A stretch of DNA of 64,000 nt from CAZBNB01 sp964493245 (GTDB taxonomy: Bacteria; Pseudomonadota; Gammaproteobacteria; Legionellales; Legionellaceae): contig CAZBNB010000002.1 in the NCBI GenBank assembly GCA_964493245.1, positions 62,001 to 126,000 of the forward strand. Reading direction: 5' to 3'. The notes under the pieces are model-generated. The model was given only the letters and a program-made list of their open reading frames with translations, had not been told where the DNA came from and searched no databases. The translations under genes and the position numbers were made by a program. This document shows, piece by piece, positions 42,762 to 52,055 of this stretch. Each line of letters starts with the position of its first letter. The stretch's first letter is position 1.

Positions 42762-45041
42762 ATGCATCTTGATTTGCGTCATTATCCTTTAGTTGTGCTA
42801 GACGAATGTGTGCACAGCGAAAATCATGCGGGGCGTTTCAGCCAGGGACTGATTGAAGTATTAAATCAAAATAACTTAGATGTGTTGATTGCCAAATCGG
42901 TAGAGGATTGCTTTGATACGATTGCTTTCTCAACCAATCTAAGCGGTGTCCTCATCGCGTGGGATGATTTCCAACATTTTGATGATAAATTTGAGTTATT
43001 CCTAGCAAATATTAAATCGATCAATGCCAGCTTGCCGATTTTTGTTTTTACACAAACACATGAGTTACGCGATGCCTCACTTAAAATGCTCAATAATGAT
43101 GTTAATTTCTTTTGGAAATATGGCGATACTTACGATTTTATTGTTGGTCGTATCAAAAAAATAATAAACGATTATTTGTTATCCTTATTACCTCCTTTTT
43201 TCAAACAATTGAAGCATTATACTGAGGAACATAATTATGCTTGGCATACTCCAGGCCATATGGGCGGTGTCGCTTTTTTAAAATCACCGGTTGGCCGAAT
43301 TTTCTATGATTTTTATGGGGAAAATATTTTTCGCAGTGATTTATCGATTTCTGTGCCTGAATTAGGCTCATTGATGGAGCATTCGGGCGTTAATGGTGAG
43401 GCTGAGCGTTTTGCTGCTCGGGTATTTGGTTCCGACCATACTTTTTTTGTTACGAATGGGACGTCAACGGGTAATAAAATGGTATTGATGAGTTGTGCAA
43501 CGAAAGGTGATGTGGCATTGATAGATAGAAATTGTCATAAATCGTTACAACACGCACTGACCATGTCAGATGTTATTCCGATCTATTTTAAGCCGACACG
43601 AAATGCATATGGCATTATTGGGACCATACCACTGAGTGAATTTACGCCGGAAGTGATCGCAGAAAAAATTCAAGCAAGCCCACTGATTGAGGATAAGTCC
43701 GTTGTGCCAAGCATCGCGGTTATTACCAATAGTACGTATGATGGGTTGATTTATAATGTCGGTGAAATCAAAACACAATTAGCAAAAAGTAAGATTCCCA
43801 ATGTTCATTTTGATGAAGCGTGGTTTGCTTATGCGCACTTTCATCCTATTTACGATGGACGTTATGCCATGAGTGCATATCATCAAGATGAGCATCCAAC
43901 CGTTTTTAGTACCCAATCAACACACAAGCTCCTTGCTGCTTTTTCACAAGCATCAATGTTACATGTCAAAGAAGGTTGTCGTCCATTTGATGCGGACTTA
44001 TTTAATGAAACGTTTATGATGCATACGTCAACGTCACCACAATATGCGGTGGTCGCCTCGTTAGATGTGGCATCCAAAATGATGGAAGGACAATTTGGGT
44101 ATCGGATTATCAGCGATGCCATTATGGAAGCAATCGAGTTTCGTCAAAAATTTGCACGATTGCGTGAAAATTTTCTCGTGAATGGTGACTGGTTTTTTGA
44201 CCTTTGGCAGCCGGACTCTATTTTAAAAGTAGAACAGGGCCAGTTGGATCGTATACAACAATTGGAAAGCGAAGATAATAATTTATGGTTACTCAATTCA
44301 CGTGATTCTTGGCATGGTTTTACCAATCAAACCCCTAATTTTATTATGCTTGATCCCATCAAGGTTACTTTATTGACACCGGGTATTCGGATAGATGGCC
44401 AGTTTGAGGAAACCGGTATTCCTGGACCAATTTTGGCTCGTTTTCTTATTAAAGATGGCGTTGTCGATGAAAAAACCAGCTTTTATTCATTGTTATTTTT
44501 ATTTTCTATCGGCGTCAATAAGAGCAATTCAATGAATTTGTTGAATGCGCTGTTATTGTTTAAAAATGCGTACGATCAAAATGTCTTGGTGGCGGATGTT
44601 TTCCCGCATTTGTGTGCAGAACATCGAGAAATGTATCAAAATATGCATCTTCAAGAATTGTGCCAACGTATGCATCAGTTTTTGAAGCGAGAGCAAGCGC
44701 CGATGATGCTAACCAACGCATTTGATGTTTTACCGCAACAATTTATGACACCTAATCAGGCCTATCAACATATTGTGAAGGGGCAATGTCAAACATATCC
44801 TATCGATGAATTGTTGAATAAAGTCATTTTAACGATGTTGGCTCCTTACCCACCAGGGATTCCGATTGTGATGCCAGGAGAGAAAGTTACCAAGTCAGCG
44901 CAATGTTTGCTTGATTATCTGAGTATGCTTGAGCGTTTTGATAATGCGTTTCCCGGCTTTGAAAATGAAGTCCACGGTGTCGAGGTCAAAATCATTCGTG
45001 GCCGGCGTCGCTATTTCGTTAACTGTCTTGATAAAAGTTAG
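42762..45041 (+). CDS. ldcC: Lysine decarboxylase (Orn/Lys/Arg decarboxylase class I)
   Basis: A PLP enzyme of 759 residues: N-terminal CheY-like wing domain (about 1-130), PLP-binding core with AWHTPGHMGGVAFLKSPVG, the Schiff-base lysine in STQSTHKLLAAFSQAS, and a C-terminal domain with LPYPPG-like APYPPGIPIVMPGE. The run NSTYDGLIYN and the KSDISIS-like RSDLSISV are closer to CadA/LdcC than to arginine decarboxylase AdiA. It converts lysine to cadaverine and CO2, consuming a proton. No cadB antiporter or cadC is adjacent, which points to a constitutive, LdcC-like role. Substrate choice between Lys and Orn/Arg is not proven by sequence alone. Confidence 0.88.
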   Translation: MHLDLRHYPLVVLDECVHSENHAGRFSQGLIEVLNQNNLDVLIAKSVEDCFDTIAFSTNLSGVLIAWDDFQHFDDKFELFLANIKSINASLPIFVFTQTHELRDASLKMLNNDVNFFWKYGDTYDFIVGRIKKIINDYLLSLLPPFFKQLKHYTEEHNYAWHTPGHMGGVAFLKSPVGRIFYDFYGENIFRSDLSISVPELGSLMEHSGVNGEAERFAARVFGSDHTFFVTNGTSTGNKMVLMSCATKGDVALIDRNCHKSLQHALTMSDVIPIYFKPTRNAYGIIGTIPLSEFTPEVIAEKIQASPLIEDKSVVPSIAVITNSTYDGLIYNVGEIKTQLAKSKIPNVHFDEAWFAYAHFHPIYDGRYAMSAYHQDEHPTVFSTQSTHKLLAAFSQASMLHVKEGCRPFDADLFNETFMMHTSTSPQYAVVASLDVASKMMEGQFGYRIISDAIMEAIEFRQKFARLRENFLVNGDWFFDLWQPDSILKVEQGQLDRIQQLESEDNNLWLLNSRDSWHGFTNQTPNFIMLDPIKVTLLTPGIRIDGQFEETGIPGPILARFLIKDGVVDEKTSFYSLLFLFSIGVNKSNSMNLLNALLLFKNAYDQNVLVADVFPHLCAEHREMYQNMHLQELCQRMHQFLKREQAPMMLTNAFDVLPQQFMTPNQAYQHIVKGQCQTYPIDELLNKVILTMLAPYPPGIPIVMPGEKVTKSAQCLLDYLSMLERFDNAFPGFENEVHGVEVKIIRGRRRYFVNCLDKS

Positions 45042-45093
45042 GGCCAGTGTTTCCTCGTCCGGAGTGAACACTCAATGGTGTCAGCTTAAGGGA

Positions 45094-46272
45094 TTACACT
45101 TGCTTTTTGGGAACAAGCAACCAATATTGGCCTATATTTTTCATTTTCCCGGCGATGGCTGCAGCTTCATCATCCTCTCCCCAGAAGACGTCCCCTCGTA
45201 CTGTCCCCTTGATAGCTCCGCCAGTGTCTTGCGCAACCATTAGCCGACGAAGTGTTAATTGCATGTTGGAATCAGGGGCTGGCGATGTACTGACAAGCCA
45301 AACGGGCATACCCAAAGGAACCCAACTGGGATCGACTGAGAGAGAAACACGCGGTGTTAAGCGTGCGCCTTGTGTGCCCAGCGTGCCGGTTTGATTTAAA
45401 ATTTTAAAAAATACAAACGATCGATTGTGTTGCATGATTTCATTTTGCTCATCAGGATGGTTTTTTAAATAAGCTTGGATGGTTTGCATAGACATTTCTT
45501 GTTTCGTCAATAAGCCACGCTGCAGCATCACACGACCGATAGGCGTGTAAGGCCGGCCGTTTTGAGCGGCATAACCCAAATTCAATTGATGGCCATCGGG
45601 AAGTGTGAGATGTACAGCTCCCTGTGTTTCAATAAACAAGCGATCGCTTGGATATTGAATATAAGCTAAAACAGCCGTTTGATTTTCAATAGCACCTTCA
45701 TCAATTTCCTTGCGCGAATAGTAGGGCACAAAGCGGTGGCCATGAAGACGACCAAACAATTGTTGTGTCGGTAATGTTTTATCAAAGTGTTGTAACTGCA
45801 AGGTGAATAAATCGCGGGGTGTGGCATAGAGTGGTATCGTGAATAACGCTGTCTTGGTTAAACTAGCTCGCACTTGAGGGGTATAGTAGCCTGTAAATAA
45901 CCCGGACATAGTCTCACCTTGGCTGAATACCATGGGTTGAAACCAGGTTTCAAAAAATTGGCGTGCTGCTGCGTCGGAAGCTATATTTTTTTTAAGGGCT
46001 TGGCGACAAGCAGGGTACCAATCCTTTGCTTTTAAGTGCAACCAAGCATTACCGACCGCGGTGTCGGGCGATTGTTGTAAAAAACGCTCACAAGACAACT
46101 GAAACGCGGATAAAGCATCTTGCATACTGGTTGAAGACCAGTAGGGGATTGTTTTGAAATCGATTTTTTTTAGTGTGATTTGTGACGTTTGCGGGGCTTG
46201 TTTATGGCGATAAACAGTCAATATCAAAAGTGCGCTGATAATGAACAATGTAATCCAAATTATTTTTTTCAT
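45094..46272 (-). CDS. mltA: Membrane-bound lytic murein transglycosylase A
   Basis: Cleaves the glycan strands of peptidoglycan with 1,6-anhydro ring formation. The MltA signatures are TGYYTPQ, the double-psi barrel segment PSWVPLGMPVWL, and the catalytic aspartate in GTVRGDVFWGEDDEA. E. coli MltA is a lipoprotein, but here the N-terminus (about 4-21) is a plain membrane anchor without a lipobox cysteine. Length 392 is close to the family. Convergent with the lysine decarboxylase. Confidence 0.93.
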   Translation of the reverse strand: MKKIIWITLFIISALLILTVYRHKQAPQTSQITLKKIDFKTIPYWSSTSMQDALSAFQLSCERFLQQSPDTAVGNAWLHLKAKDWYPACRQALKKNIASDAAARQFFETWFQPMVFSQGETMSGLFTGYYTPQVRASLTKTALFTIPLYATPRDLFTLQLQHFDKTLPTQQLFGRLHGHRFVPYYSRKEIDEGAIENQTAVLAYIQYPSDRLFIETQGAVHLTLPDGHQLNLGYAAQNGRPYTPIGRVMLQRGLLTKQEMSMQTIQAYLKNHPDEQNEIMQHNRSFVFFKILNQTGTLGTQGARLTPRVSLSVDPSWVPLGMPVWLVSTSPAPDSNMQLTLRRLMVAQDTGGAIKGTVRGDVFWGEDDEAAAIAGKMKNIGQYWLLVPKKQV

Positions 46273-46492
46273 GGTCCCTAGCGGTCATACATATGCTCCG
46301 GGCAGTATAACTAAAATGCGGTATATTTGGAAATTTGTTTAAATAATGTCTAATATTAGAAAGAGGTATGCTTCTCTATCTTGAGTTGTGCCACATCTCC
46401 GGAGGTCACTCAAACGACTACGCCGCTTTTAGGATGACGTACCGGGATGATACGAGAGGAGAAGGAACAAGCGGATATATTAGGGTGATATC

Positions 46493-46879
46493 ATGACGCG
46501 TTTAAGTACGAAGCATTTTAAAGGCTCAATATTTCATGAGCAAGAGGATATTTTTTTCGAAAAATTAGAAAAGTTCACCGGACCTTTGCGTTTTTGTGCA
46601 CATGAATTGGTTGAATGTATTGATAAATTGGCTTGGAAGTCTAAAGAATTAAATGCGCTTAAAGAGGCTTACCATCGTTTAGAATCGTTACCGATTAAGG
46701 AGTTAGATCATGGTATCGATGCGATAAAAGCCGAATTTTTAAGTGTGAATTTTTCTACTGAAATTAACCACACCGAAGCCATGAATAATGCCGATTTTAT
46801 TATGTATTTTGATAAGCAAAATCATTTTAATGCAGAAGTAAACGCACTGGTTAAAAAGGCGATTGAAATTGCGGTTTAG
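46493..46879 (+). CDS. Hypothetical small protein
   Basis: A 128-residue, mostly helical, charged cytoplasmic protein of no recognised family. The C-terminal third (NNADFIMYF...) resembles a stretch of the next gene's product (ENAEFIMGN), suggesting a shared short motif. A partial ribosome site (GGGTGA) lies upstream. It is followed after 6 bp by the 90-residue gene, so the two form a small operon. Confidence 0.6.
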   Translation: MTRLSTKHFKGSIFHEQEDIFFEKLEKFTGPLRFCAHELVECIDKLAWKSKELNALKEAYHRLESLPIKELDHGIDAIKAEFLSVNFSTEINHTEAMNNADFIMYFDKQNHFNAEVNALVKKAIEIAV

Positions 46880-46885
46880 GAGACG

Positions 46886-47158
46886 ATGATGGGTGCGCGA
46901 AATCTTAATAAAATTGCACAAAAATGGGTTGATAGCGTGAGTACTGAATTAGAAAGTGTTGTTCAGTTAACAGAAGAGCAGTTAGTGGCGAGAAAAGCGT
47001 CTATCGAGGCGAATGTGAATGGTATTGCCGATACGTCTGTGGTGAATCCTCAAGTAACCGTGGGGACGCTCTGTGAAAATGCCGAGTTTATTATGGGTAA
47101 TACTTATAAGGCAAATGGACGAGAACCACCAGAATCGGTTGGAACATTGAAAGGCTAA
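46886..47158 (+). CDS. Hypothetical small protein, partner of preceding gene
   Basis: A 90-residue soluble protein with a helical N-terminal half (about 5-40) and a C-terminal ENAEFIMGNTY motif like that of its neighbour. There is a good ribosome site (TAGGAGACG); the ATG at 46886 or 46889 may be used. No domain recognised. The tight spacing suggests the two products act together. Confidence 0.6.
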   Translation: MMGARNLNKIAQKWVDSVSTELESVVQLTEEQLVARKASIEANVNGIADTSVVNPQVTVGTLCENAEFIMGNTYKANGREPPESVGTLKG

Positions 47159-47172
47159 ATCGTTAACAGCAC

Positions 47173-47940
47173 TTAGTCACGCTCAGGTATTTTAGGAAAA
47201 AACTTAGGTGTTGTTGATTGATAGGCAATATAAGCTTGTCCCCTTGATTTTAGCGACTCACGTTCGGTTATTGGAATCGTGATAAATACCATAATCAAAT
47301 ATAAAGCGAATGGCGAAAAAAGACTGAGAACACCATAAGGTGACGATATTGCAAAAAGTGTAAATGAACACCAAATAAGCCATTCAAAAAAGCAGTTTGG
47401 ATGTCGGCTAAATCGCCATAATTTTTGGTTACACACTTTTCCCGGCTGGCTTTTTTTAAATAGCAGCAACTGTAAATCTGCCAGCGACTCTAAGCCCAAG
47501 CTACAAACAAAGATAATCAGCCCGATTAAATCTGTCACGTTAATATTTTTTGCCGGGTTCAACGCAATAAAATACCAAGATATCGAGACAATAAAAATGA
47601 ATATGCCCTGTAACTGAAAATGAATTAAAAAACCGAGTGGTTTTTTAACACGCCAAGATTGACTCAATGCTGTATAGCGTTTGTCGACTTGCTTTTGTCT
47701 AATTCGAGTCCACCAAAGATAGCCGCCAAGACGCATTCCCCATATCAGTAACGCCGCACCGAGAAGGACGGTTCGTACTGATAACGTATTTTGGCATAGA
47801 TAAATCATGCCACTGAGTGTTAAGCCCGATGCCCATCCTACATCAACCACAGAAGGATTATTTGTTATTCGATACCAAAGCCAAATCAGAGACATGTGGG
47901 CCATTATCATCAAAAGTACGACAAAAATAATCATTCTCAT
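47173..47940 (-). CDS. DUF1295 (steroid 5-alpha-reductase-like) membrane protein
   Basis: A 255-residue protein with about seven membrane segments and the DUF1295 signatures VDVGWASGL, RYTALSQSWR, and near the C-terminus LWRFSRHPNCFFEWLIW plus ITERESLKSRG. These resemble the NADPH-binding end of steroid 5-alpha-reductases. The start codon directly follows the stop of the DAK2-DegV gene, so the two are one transcription unit. In other proteobacteria DUF1295 genes cluster with lipid-modifying, singlet-oxygen-response genes; DUF2177 and an epimerase of that kind lie 2 kb away here. Confidence 0.88.
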   Translation of the reverse strand: MRMIIFVVLLMIMAHMSLIWLWYRITNNPSVVDVGWASGLTLSGMIYLCQNTLSVRTVLLGAALLIWGMRLGGYLWWTRIRQKQVDKRYTALSQSWRVKKPLGFLIHFQLQGIFIFIVSISWYFIALNPAKNINVTDLIGLIIFVCSLGLESLADLQLLLFKKSQPGKVCNQKLWRFSRHPNCFFEWLIWCSFTLFAISSPYGVLSLFSPFALYLIMVFITIPITERESLKSRGQAYIAYQSTTPKFFPKIPERD

Positions 47941-49722
47941 TTATTCTTCCGTTGTTATTCTAGCGGCTATTGCTACACAGCCTTGACCTGCGTGTAATCC
48001 AATTACCAGAGAGACGGCATTTATAAACAGGGGAGCTTTGTTAAAGCACGTGGCGCTGATTTTGGCAAGTTGATTGGCATCATCATGGTTGTCGGCATGT
48101 ACAATCGCGTAGTCTTCTAAACGAGCATGGGTGCTTTTAAGTTGTTTTTGCACTAGCGCAGTCAATTTATCAATGCCTTTGGCTGAAGATAAAGATTGTC
48201 CTGCGATGACGCCTTTTCCGTGCCTGTCTATCGATACGATGGGTTTGATATGTGCCCAAGAGGCCAGTTTTGCTGATAGTTTCCCCATTCTTCCTGAGCG
48301 AATCATCGAGTCAAATTGATTGACTAAGACATACATAAACGTGTTTTTAATCGCATTGCTAACTTTTTGAATGACCTCAGAAAAAGAGCGGTTTTCTGCA
48401 ATCAATTGACCTGAGTAATCGAGTAATAATCCATGTGCTGCCGAGTTGGTTTTGGTATCCAATACGGTGATTTTCTCATCTGCTTTACTCGCTTCAATAA
48501 ACGCTGCGTGCATACCACTCATGGCACTGGAAATGGATAAAATCAAAACATGGTCATAATGTGTGCGTAGTTTTTTTAAATATTGTTTGACCTGATGAGG
48601 GGAAATACATGATGTTTTAGGATAACAATCGATGTGTTGTAGCTGATGGTAGAAATGATCGGGCTCAAAACTATATTTATCTAAAAAATCATGTTCACCA
48701 ATGTGAATGTTCAAAGCAATCGTGTGAATTTGATATTTGTCTAGTAGGGCTTGGGGTAAATCAGCACTTGAGTCAGTCACTAATGCGATAGTGTTTTTCT
48801 TTGCAAATTGAACTTCATACTGGCGTTGCATATCATCAACTTTCGGATATTTGACTGTACCCAGCTCATAGAGATCGCTGAATAGGTTAATCGGCTCATT
48901 GGTATGAAGATGTATTTTAAGTAAGTCATTTGTGCCAATCGCCGCAGCACTATTGCCTTGTTTATTCAGTTTTTGTAGCAACGCTTGTTGACTAATCAGC
49001 GCATTTTTTAGCACCGCTTCAGTACAGTAGCGAAATGGAGGTGGCTCATTTAATGGATGTTCATGCTCATGTGATAAATGAATTTTATCTGAAGCGGTTG
49101 ATTGGGTTGTGATTCCTTTGACTAAAAAAGCAGTGAAGCCTTCAATAAAGTAGTAAAAGCCTAAGGCACCTGCATCTACAACCTTTGATTTTTGTAATAT
49201 TTTAAGGCTAGCCGCTGTTTTTTCGACTTCTTTTTTTAGCTGTGGTGTTATGACGCTCATCGCTATTGCGACAGAGCGCACATGATTTTGTGAGTTTGCA
49301 AACGCGGCAAGTTTTTTCATAAGCGTAATGATTGTGCCCTCAACGGGCGTTGATAAAACAAAATGAATGTCTTGACCAATTTTTTTAAAAGCAGAGCAGA
49401 AGTGGTTAAAATCCAAATCATTTAAAGCAGGGAGGTATTGGCAAAGTCCGATAAAAAATTGGGTTAGAAGAATACCTGAATTACCGCGAGAGCCAATAAT
49501 AGCAGCTTGTTTGATTGACTCTAGAGTCAAGGACATATTTTCTTTTATTTCAGAGCATTCAATAATCGAATAGCAAACAGAAGCCATATTATCGCCGGTA
49601 TCGCCATCAGCAACCGGAAAGACATTGATGCGATTTAGCTCATCTCGTTGCTCAATAAGGCGGTGACACCCCGTTATGACAGCCGCATGCATTGCCGCTG
49701 CATTTAATTCATCAAAAACCAT
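47941..49722 (-). CDS. DAK2-DegV fusion protein (fatty-acid-kinase-like)
   Basis: A 593-residue protein. Residues about 10-205 are a DAK2 kinase domain with the phosphate/metal site INVFPVADGDTGDN and GSRGNSGILLTQF. A middle segment (about 215-305) matches the FakA connector region. Residues about 310-590 are a DegV fatty-acid-binding domain, beginning IALVTDSSADLP and containing SSAMSGM and a conserved RSGRMGKLSA. In Firmicutes FakA (DAK2) phosphorylates fatty acids held by the separate FakB (DegV); here both are on one chain, suggesting a self-contained acyl-phosphate enzyme. Known from a few proteobacterial groups. The activity is inferred from domains. Confidence 0.88.
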   Translation of the reverse strand: MVFDELNAAAMHAAVITGCHRLIEQRDELNRINVFPVADGDTGDNMASVCYSIIECSEIKENMSLTLESIKQAAIIGSRGNSGILLTQFFIGLCQYLPALNDLDFNHFCSAFKKIGQDIHFVLSTPVEGTIITLMKKLAAFANSQNHVRSVAIAMSVITPQLKKEVEKTAASLKILQKSKVVDAGALGFYYFIEGFTAFLVKGITTQSTASDKIHLSHEHEHPLNEPPPFRYCTEAVLKNALISQQALLQKLNKQGNSAAAIGTNDLLKIHLHTNEPINLFSDLYELGTVKYPKVDDMQRQYEVQFAKKNTIALVTDSSADLPQALLDKYQIHTIALNIHIGEHDFLDKYSFEPDHFYHQLQHIDCYPKTSCISPHQVKQYLKKLRTHYDHVLILSISSAMSGMHAAFIEASKADEKITVLDTKTNSAAHGLLLDYSGQLIAENRSFSEVIQKVSNAIKNTFMYVLVNQFDSMIRSGRMGKLSAKLASWAHIKPIVSIDRHGKGVIAGQSLSSAKGIDKLTALVQKQLKSTHARLEDYAIVHADNHDDANQLAKISATCFNKAPLFINAVSLVIGLHAGQGCVAIAARITTEE

Positions 49723-49964
49723 CCGCTATTTATTCCCTATTACATCGTATCTACTTGCAGTCCACAATACTCTCATTCATAGTAGGCTTTTTTATCATGA
49801 AGGTATATACCCAATAAACCAAAAACAACCCGCGTCTTCGTTATGCTTACCTGAACTGGGACAAAATGAGCCAGGAAAAGAAACAAGCTATTTTTTTTAA
49901 AGCATCCGAAGTATTGGCCGCATTAGATGCTGGGCGATTATGAATCGTCAGCGGAACCGTTCTT

Positions 49965-50381
49965 TTATTTTAAATAGCGACTCAAATAAACGGTCAAAAA
50001 AGAGCTCCAAGCGCACAGGAAAATACCCCACCCCCAATCCAATAAACCCATCCCGATGGGAAAATGCTTAAAAATTGCAAGACAGGTAAAATCGTAGACA
50101 CCATAAATGATAGCGCCGAGCATGGCGCCGTAAAAAGCAGCCTGGTAAGGTGAATGATCAGCCAATGGCAAGATGAATACGATAACGCTTAAAGCAAACA
50201 ACAAATACACTAAGAGAGTCGCCCACCAAAGCGGTTTTAACTGCCCGTCCACGAGGTTTAACCAAGGCTCATAGTGTTGAAAATACAGGTTTTTGGCAAC
50301 AAAACCCAACCACATTGTATCCGTAATAATAAATACAAAAAAAGCAATAAAAAATAATTTTAATGTTACGCTATGCATCAT
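49965..50381 (-). CDS. DUF2177 membrane protein
   Basis: A 138-residue protein with four membrane helices. The DUF2177 signatures are DTMWLGFVAKNLY near the N-terminus and the Gly/Tyr-rich GAMLGAIIYGVYDFTCLA in the third helix. The start codon lies directly after the stop of the epimerase gene (no gap), so they are co-translated. Biochemical function unknown; the family co-occurs with DUF1295 and lipid-modification genes in photo-oxidative stress loci elsewhere. Confidence 0.88.
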   Translation of the reverse strand: MMHSVTLKLFFIAFFVFIITDTMWLGFVAKNLYFQHYEPWLNLVDGQLKPLWWATLLVYLLFALSVIVFILPLADHSPYQAAFYGAMLGAIIYGVYDFTCLAIFKHFPIGMGLLDWGWGIFLCAWSSFLTVYLSRYLK

Positions 50382-51311
50382 TTATCCTTTTTCGTTGTGT
50401 TTTTTAAACTCTTCAATGAGTACCGATTCTATTTTAGGATAAGTAAATTTAAAACCAAACTCATTTAAGCGCTTCGGCACTACTTTTTGTCCTTTAAGTA
50501 GTAAATAATCACCCATTTCACCAAAAAGAACCTTAATAAACAGTTTCGGTGTTTTAAGAAAAAGTGGTCGTTTTAGTGCTTTTGCTAATAGCTGCGCAAA
50601 TACCGCTTGTGTTATGGGGTAAGGGCTGGTGATATTAATTGGCCCAGTGATGTCTTGATGTGCGATAACAAAATCGATCGCATTGATTAGATCTTTATAG
50701 TAAACCCATGATATTGCTTGATGCCCGCTACCCAAAACGCTTCCTAATCCGAGGCGAAAGGGCAGCTCTAACTTTTTGAGCATGCCTTCGCCTTGTTTTA
50801 ATACAACACCAAATCTTAATATTGTCACTGGGATTCCGGCATGAGTGGCACTTTTAAGAGATTGCTCCCAAGCCAGTCCTATTTGTTGTAAAAAGTCATG
50901 TGATGATTGAGGAAGGGGAGAGTCTTCATCAAAAATCTCAGCACTCATTTCTTGTGCACCATAAATTCCTATGGCATTCGCACAAAAAAATCGAGGTTTA
51001 GCTTGGTGATGAATGAGCCATTCAGTCAATTGTTGGTTGGTCTGTGTTCGTGACTCAATCAACTCTTTTTTTACTTTCACGCTCCAGCGTTTAGCGCCAA
51101 TATTCGATCCCGATAAATTGATGACAAGATCGTATTGTTGGGCATTTTGAGCTTTTAAATTACGCCAGATTAGCCGATGGATGTGTTTGGGAAAGATTGA
51201 TTCTAATTTCTCTAAATTACGACCCAGTACGGTAATCTGATGATTTTTTGAGAGGTGATTGGCTAAGAGTGTACCAATAAACCCAGAGGCTCCGGCGATA
51301 AGAATATTCAT
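50382..51311 (-). CDS. yfcH: TIGR01777-family NAD-dependent epimerase/oxidoreductase
   Basis: A 309-residue extended SDR protein of the YfcH group: GASGFIGTLLANHL at the N-terminus, NLSGSNIGAKRWSVKVKKE, SAIGIYG-like ANAIGIYG, and the C-terminal DUF1731 tail (LLKGQKVVPKRLNEFGF). Substrate unknown; the canonical catalytic YxxxK is not obvious, as is usual in this group. It begins a two-gene operon with DUF2177. Confidence 0.88.
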   Translation of the reverse strand: MNILIAGASGFIGTLLANHLSKNHQITVLGRNLEKLESIFPKHIHRLIWRNLKAQNAQQYDLVINLSGSNIGAKRWSVKVKKELIESRTQTNQQLTEWLIHHQAKPRFFCANAIGIYGAQEMSAEIFDEDSPLPQSSHDFLQQIGLAWEQSLKSATHAGIPVTILRFGVVLKQGEGMLKKLELPFRLGLGSVLGSGHQAISWVYYKDLINAIDFVIAHQDITGPINITSPYPITQAVFAQLLAKALKRPLFLKTPKLFIKVLFGEMGDYLLLKGQKVVPKRLNEFGFKFTYPKIESVLIEEFKKHNEKG

Positions 51312-51413
51312 GATTTACCCGCATCGCCTAGTCGTGTCTCATCTGGGATCAGTAAGTTGGAATACGCTAGTTGGCTCATGGGCTTCACTTTTAATTGGCC
51401 AGTTTTTGACAGA

Positions 51414-52019
51414 TTATCCAAGTTTGGTAAGTTCATTCTCACTTCCTATTAGAAAATTTTTTGGTTGCTTCACTATTTGTGCCAAAAAATTATTATTTGC
51501 TTGGTGTTCTCGCGTCCATTCCGCTGGCGAGTAAAAGGTTGGGTTTATGGGGCGACCCAATTTCCCTTGTGCGTCTTCAAGTGATTTAAATACATCGGCG
51601 TATGTTAAGTTATCACCTATCAACATCAAATCAATATCACTGGTGGCGGTGTCTTCTTGTTTAGCAATAGAACCATAGATGAAAGCGATATGTACCTGTG
51701 AAACAATGGGTGCAATTGCTTGTCGTAAAACATCAGCTAATCCAAATGTTTTTAGCACAATACTATGTAATTCTGTGAATAATGGCGAAGTACAATTTGC
51801 TGAGTAATGTTTTTGATTACCAATAGACTGTACTCTGATTAGGCCAACAGCGGTTAGCTTTTTAAGCTCTCGCTGAACGGCACCTGTTCCTGAATGAGTT
51901 AATCGAATAATTTCATTGGTATGAAAACTACAATCGGGCTGACCATAAAGTAGGGCAAGCACGCATTGTCGTACTTTAGAAAACAGCGCATTTGAAAGAT
52001 TAGAGTATATCGTTCCCAT
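51414..52019 (-). CDS. Winged-helix regulator fused to MNT-type nucleotidyltransferase
   Basis: The N-terminal winged helix (about residues 5-80: IIRLTHSGTGAVQRELKKL then GLIRVQ) resembles ArsR/MarR-type DNA readers. The C-terminal nucleotidyltransferase has the GS-x10-DxD signature (GSIAKQEDTATSDIDL) that binds nucleotide and metals. Proteins of this build are found in accessory regions, and the MNT domain is the antitoxin-type enzyme of HEPN-MNT modules; no HEPN gene is adjacent here. Frame-compatible ATGs exist at 52065-52067, 52038-52040 and 52017-52019. The promoter at 52027-52055 would start transcription at about 52020, so the last ATG, giving 201 residues and a leaderless mRNA, is chosen. 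Operator-like palindromes overlap the start, implying autoregulation. Confidence 0.8.
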   Translation of the reverse strand: MGTIYSNLSNALFSKVRQCVLALLYGQPDCSFHTNEIIRLTHSGTGAVQRELKKLTAVGLIRVQSIGNQKHYSANCTSPLFTELHSIVLKTFGLADVLRQAIAPIVSQVHIAFIYGSIAKQEDTATSDIDLMLIGDNLTYADVFKSLEDAQGKLGRPINPTFYSPAEWTREHQANNNFLAQIVKQPKNFLIGSENELTKLG

Positions 52020-52055
52020 AATGGGTATTATAGAACCCATTATGGGTATGTTCAA
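52015..52055 (-). promoter_or_regulatory. Promoter with two palindromic operators overlapping the start codon
   Basis: On the minus strand: TTGAAC (-35, 52050-52055), 17-base spacer, TATAAT (-10, 52027-52032). A palindrome CCCAT-W-ATGGG lies in the spacer (52036-52046), and a second copy at 52015-52025 covers the expected +1 and the ATG. The sites are 21 bp (two helical turns) apart centre to centre, so one dimer could sit on each and block polymerase. Confidence 0.8.

Noticed and set aside
42762..45041. Arginine decarboxylase (AdiA)
   Set aside because: Length fits AdiA, but the core segments around the PLP lysine and the NAYGI/NSTYDGL region read much closer to CadA/LdcC.
49800..49942. Possible small gene or gene remnant reading ...WDKMSQEKKQAIFFKASEVL... 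on the + strand
   Set aside because: About 40 open codons without a clear start, ribosome site or family; could be a relic, but not enough to call a feature.
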